From contig NZ_SPHO01000007.1 of assembly GCF_005845215.1 (NCBI RefSeq), positions 1 through 64,000 on the forward strand: a DNA stretch of 64,000 nt, read 5' to 3'. Under the pieces are notes generated by a model. That model was not told the origin of the DNA, did not search any database, and saw nothing but the letters and a program-made list of their open reading frames with translations. Of the stretch, positions 61,599 through 64,000 are shown one piece after another. The position numbers were made by a program, and so were the translations under genes. Positions within the stretch are counted from its first letter, which is position 1. Each line of letters opens with the position of its first letter. The stretch comes from Clostridium sp. 1001271st1 H5 (GTDB lineage Bacteria; Bacillota; Clostridia; Lachnospirales; Lachnospiraceae).

Positions 61599-63590
61599 TC
61601 AGCTGACGCCCGGCCCGGCTGATGAGCCGGACTGTGGTGTCTGAAAGGCCGGTCCGTACCCTTCTGTGGTTCCGGGTGACGGCTGCGGCTCTGCCGGCGC
61701 TGCGGTTGTCTGGTCCGCAGGCTGTATGATAACCTGAGGCTGTGATGGCTGCGGCGCTGTCTCCGGCGGTACTGCCTGGGATGGCAGTGTCCCCTCCGGA
61801 ATATCCGGATTTTGGACCGGCGGTGCCTGGGTGGGCGCCGGCGCTGTCTGTGCCGGTACCGGCTGCGCAGCCGCAGTCTCCTGAGGCGCCCTGCCTGAAG
61901 ACTGGCTGGATTTCCTGCTCTCTGTACCCGGAAGGTCATAGCAGATAACGGGCATCCCCGCATACACATTATCAAAAAGCTCTTTGGCCTTGTCGTAGGG
62001 CATGTTCACACAGCCATGGGACCCGCCGCTCTTATAAATGGAACCGCCAAAGCTGGACCTCCAGCTGGCGTCATGGAAACCAATACCTCCGTTAAAGGGC
62101 ATCCAGAATTTAACCGGGCTGGCATATCCCTCCCCTTTCAGCACAGCGTCCCTTTGTTTGTATGTAATGGAGAAAATTCCCGGAGGCGTGGTATGTCCTC
62201 TGGAAACATTGCCGGAGACAAAATCTGACTCCAGCACCTTCTCACCATCCTTGTAAAAAATCAGATGCTGGGCCGTCAGGTTCACCTCCGCATAGGTGCC
62301 GCCATAATCCGGCCCGTCGTGGCTTGCGGCTGTCTGCAAATAGACCGGCTCCCTGGTAACATTTTCCCCTGTTTCCAGAATCCCAAGCAACTCCTTTGTC
62401 TCCTGGGACTGGTTGATTCTCCACCCGTAAAAACCGGACACCTCCACGCTCTGTCCGTAGCTGGTGGCAAAGGAGCGCTTTGTGTATGCTGTGTTATACC
62501 TGGTGCCCAGGCTCTTTACATAGGCTGCCGCCTGGTCCGGGTCAATGGATACCTGTTCCCCGTCAGCCACCAGCCATTGATGTATCTCATCCCCGTCCAG
62601 CACTTCTGTCTTGCTGCCGAAGGTATAGGTCACAGTCATATTTACATAGCGGTTCCTGGCATCTCTGGCAGCTGCCAGGGAGGAATTATCACTGCGGATG
62701 GACGGGGCCTTGTAACACCCCAGGGCATCCAGGTCCAATTCCGGGGCAAGACTGGATATGGCCTGCTCCGCCTGTTCCCTGACTTTCCCCATATCCAGGG
62801 TGGTTCCCTCTGTCTCCGGCACAATGGAATACCCCTGTCCCCTGACATAGTCGGACAGGTAAGCGTCCGAGGGCGGGACAGCCCGGCTGCTGTCAAAACA
62901 GGACAGTCCCTCCAGTGTCTGCCCCAGTGCATCGTCATCGTAGGCAATCATGGTCCGTATATCATAGGATGGTCCCTTAAGCAGGTATCTGGGCCAGCGG
63001 AAGGGATTCTGCTGGCGTATGATTTCCTCCAGGCTTCCGTCAAACACAGTATGAAGGCCGATTTCATCCCCGGTTATAATCTCATGTTCCTCCCCCCGGA
63101 GCCTGAGCACAAGCCCGTACCCGTTTACACCGGAGGCCATAAGTCCCTTCACATCCTCCACGGTCTTCCCTGATACGTCCATTCCGTTGATGACTGTATG
63201 GGGAAAGTATGTATTCCGGTATCCCAGGGCTTTGTATACATAGACTCCCATCAGCACAATACCGGCCATTAACAGAACCATGGCCCCTGCCTTCCAGCTC
63301 AGGATTTTAGGAAGGGGGCTGTTCCCCTGTACATCCGGGTTTCTTGTTTCCCGGTCCCCGGCTTCCCATCCTTCCTGTGCCTTGTTATCCTTCTCCTGGT
63401 CCGTCTGTGCCTTGTTATCCTTCTCCCGGTCTGCCTGGGCCTTACCCTCCTGCTGCCTGCGTTCCTGTGCCCTGCTCTCTGCCAGCTCCTTCTGGCGCTG
63501 CCTGAAAGCCTCCCTGCTGCGGCTGCGGCGGGGACGGCTTTCCCCGCTGCGGGCAGGTATGGATTCCACCTTGTTTTTATCTTCCCTCAT
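61599..63590 (-). CDS. L,D-transpeptidase with PG-binding domain (YkuD)
   Basis: A 663-residue membrane-anchored enzyme that forms 3-3 peptidoglycan crosslinks. An Arg/Gln/Glu-rich cytoplasmic part (1-95, with a KAQ(A/T)DxEKDN decapeptide repeat), one membrane helix (102-118), a PG_binding_4-type domain (about 125-320), and the YkuD catalytic domain (about 435-552) with His506 and SHGC (524-527, catalytic Cys527). The last ~110 residues are Pro/Ala/Gln-rich, like a wall-spanning linker. It starts 6 nt after the DUF523 gene stop. Confidence 0.93.
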   Translation of the reverse strand: MREDKNKVESIPARSGESRPRRSRSREAFRQRQKELAESRAQERRQQEGKAQADREKDNKAQTDQEKDNKAQEGWEAGDRETRNPDVQGNSPLPKILSWKAGAMVLLMAGIVLMGVYVYKALGYRNTYFPHTVINGMDVSGKTVEDVKGLMASGVNGYGLVLRLRGEEHEIITGDEIGLHTVFDGSLEEIIRQQNPFRWPRYLLKGPSYDIRTMIAYDDDALGQTLEGLSCFDSSRAVPPSDAYLSDYVRGQGYSIVPETEGTTLDMGKVREQAEQAISSLAPELDLDALGCYKAPSIRSDNSSLAAARDARNRYVNMTVTYTFGSKTEVLDGDEIHQWLVADGEQVSIDPDQAAAYVKSLGTRYNTAYTKRSFATSYGQSVEVSGFYGWRINQSQETKELLGILETGENVTREPVYLQTAASHDGPDYGGTYAEVNLTAQHLIFYKDGEKVLESDFVSGNVSRGHTTPPGIFSITYKQRDAVLKGEGYASPVKFWMPFNGGIGFHDASWRSSFGGSIYKSGGSHGCVNMPYDKAKELFDNVYAGMPVICYDLPGTESRKSSQSSGRAPQETAAAQPVPAQTAPAPTQAPPVQNPDIPEGTLPSQAVPPETAPQPSQPQVIIQPADQTTAAPAEPQPSPGTTEGYGPAFQTPQSGSSAGPGVS
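63381..63440 (-). repeat. 30 bp direct repeat in the L,D-transpeptidase gene
   Basis: Two adjacent 30 bp units (63381-63410 and 63411-63440, four or five differences) encode the decapeptide repeat in the cytoplasmic part of the protein. Confidence 0.7.
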
Positions 63591-63596
63591 GCACCT

Positions 63597-64000
63597 TTAC
63601 CTTTCTATGTCTTCTAACAGTCTCATCACCTGGCTCTCCCCATATACTTCAATCCCATGTTCCTTCAGACATGCGGCGCAGACACCGTCTCCGCCCTTAA
63701 GCGTGCCGGTAAATGTGCCGTCATAAACCTGCCCGCTTCCGCAGGAAGGACTTCTCTCCTTTAAAATGGCTGCCTGACAGCCGTACAGCCGGGCCAGCTT
63801 AAGTACTTCCCCGGCGCCTTTTTCATACGCTGCCGTGACATCCGCTCCATCCCTTGTGATGACTCCGTCTCCCACCCGCTCCGCCGGTGTCCTGGGCGTG
63901 GCCAGACCGCCCATGATTTCCGGACAGACTGGTATCAGATGGTGTCTGCTTAACAGCTCCTCTGCCTGGGAAATCAGTACGCCGCGGCCGTCATATCTGC
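63597..64000 (-). CDS. DUF523/TudS-like protein (partial, 5' end outside window)
   Basis: The frame is open to the right edge, so the start lies beyond position 64000. About 133 residues are visible: RYDGRGVLISQAEELL, HLIPVCPEIMGGLATPRTPAE, and AAILKERSPSCGSGQVYDGTFTG. These are the DUF523 signatures; TudS (thiouracil desulfurase), in this family, binds a [4Fe-4S] cluster through three Cys, of which the CPE and SPSCG cysteines are seen and the third would be in the missing N-terminus. Its stop is 6 nt before the L,D-transpeptidase start, so the two are co-transcribed. Confidence 0.88.
   Translation of the reverse strand, partial: RYDGRGVLISQAEELLSRHHLIPVCPEIMGGLATPRTPAERVGDGVITRDGADVTAAYEKGAGEVLKLARLYGCQAAILKERSPSCGSGQVYDGTFTGTLKGGDGVCAACLKEHGIEVYGESQVMRLLEDIER

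Noticed and set aside
1..64000. Prophage, insertion sequence or integrated element
   Set aside because: No transposase, integrase, terminase or capsid-like protein and no flanking repeats were seen.

Overview
The window looks like a chromosomal segment of an anaerobic, gut-type Firmicute of the Lachnospiraceae, most like the Enterocloster (Clostridium clostridioforme/bolteae) group. This is an inference from protein flavour, strong AGGAGG ribosome sites, anaerobic enzymes (AsrABC, flavodiiron protein, a glycine-reductase-type selenoenzyme) and the mcsA-mcsB-clpC-radA order. No rRNA, CRISPR array, prophage or insertion sequence is visible. There is one tRNA (Trp).

Layout. 0.1-13 kb: an accessory-looking stretch on the minus strand, with an amino-acid catabolic operon (RidA, DauR/YheO-type regulator, class V aminotransferase, DAACS symporter), aspartate dehydrogenase, several short orphan genes, a Cache-GGDEF protein, tRNA-Trp and two secreted choline-binding-repeat proteins. 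12.4-16.1 kb: a LysR regulator divergent from a galactonate-dehydratase-like enolase-superfamily enzyme and an APC permease. 16.1-22.9 kb: radA, a small beta-rich protein, clpC, mcsB, mcsA and a GntR-family regulator where CtsR would be expected. 23.1-29.1 kb: the most notable locus, a two-gene component-B module of the glycine/sarcosine/betaine reductase family (GrdB-type selenoprotein read through an in-frame TGA, plus a GrdE-type proprotein), with a sodium:solute symporter, a 52-residue membrane microprotein and a PucR-type regulator, but no grdA, grdC or grdD. 29.2-37.5 kb: an SOS-type umuC-yolD pair, a lipoprotein with an upstream 36-residue membrane peptide, a GNAT enzyme, a MobA-MobB fusion, a PAS-GGDEF protein and class I fructose-bisphosphate aldolase. 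37.7-42.8 kb: mgtE with a long structured leader, then a transporter and asnB. 42.8-51 kb: a third GGDEF protein divergent from an XRE regulator, a cupin, an unknown gene, a flavodiiron protein and the asrABC sulfite reductase operon. 51-57 kb: two cell-surface proteins and a D,D-carboxypeptidase. 57-64 kb: DinB with an SOS-like promoter, an RluA-type pseudouridine synthase, an RsmF-type methyltransferase, a Lys/Ala-rich DUF6465-type protein, an L,D-transpeptidase and a partial DUF523/TudS gene at the edge.

How the parts work together. Amino-acid and amine catabolism under strict anaerobiosis dominates: imine-forming enzymes with RidA, a reductive Stickland-type module, and uptake systems in the same operons. 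Oxygen/NO and sulfite chemistry (FprA, AsrABC) sits next to an XRE regulator whose promoter carries the same perfect palindrome as the fprA promoter. Both Y-family polymerases carry GAAC-N4-GTTC-like boxes at their promoters, so an SOS response is likely. Envelope remodelling genes cluster at the right end.
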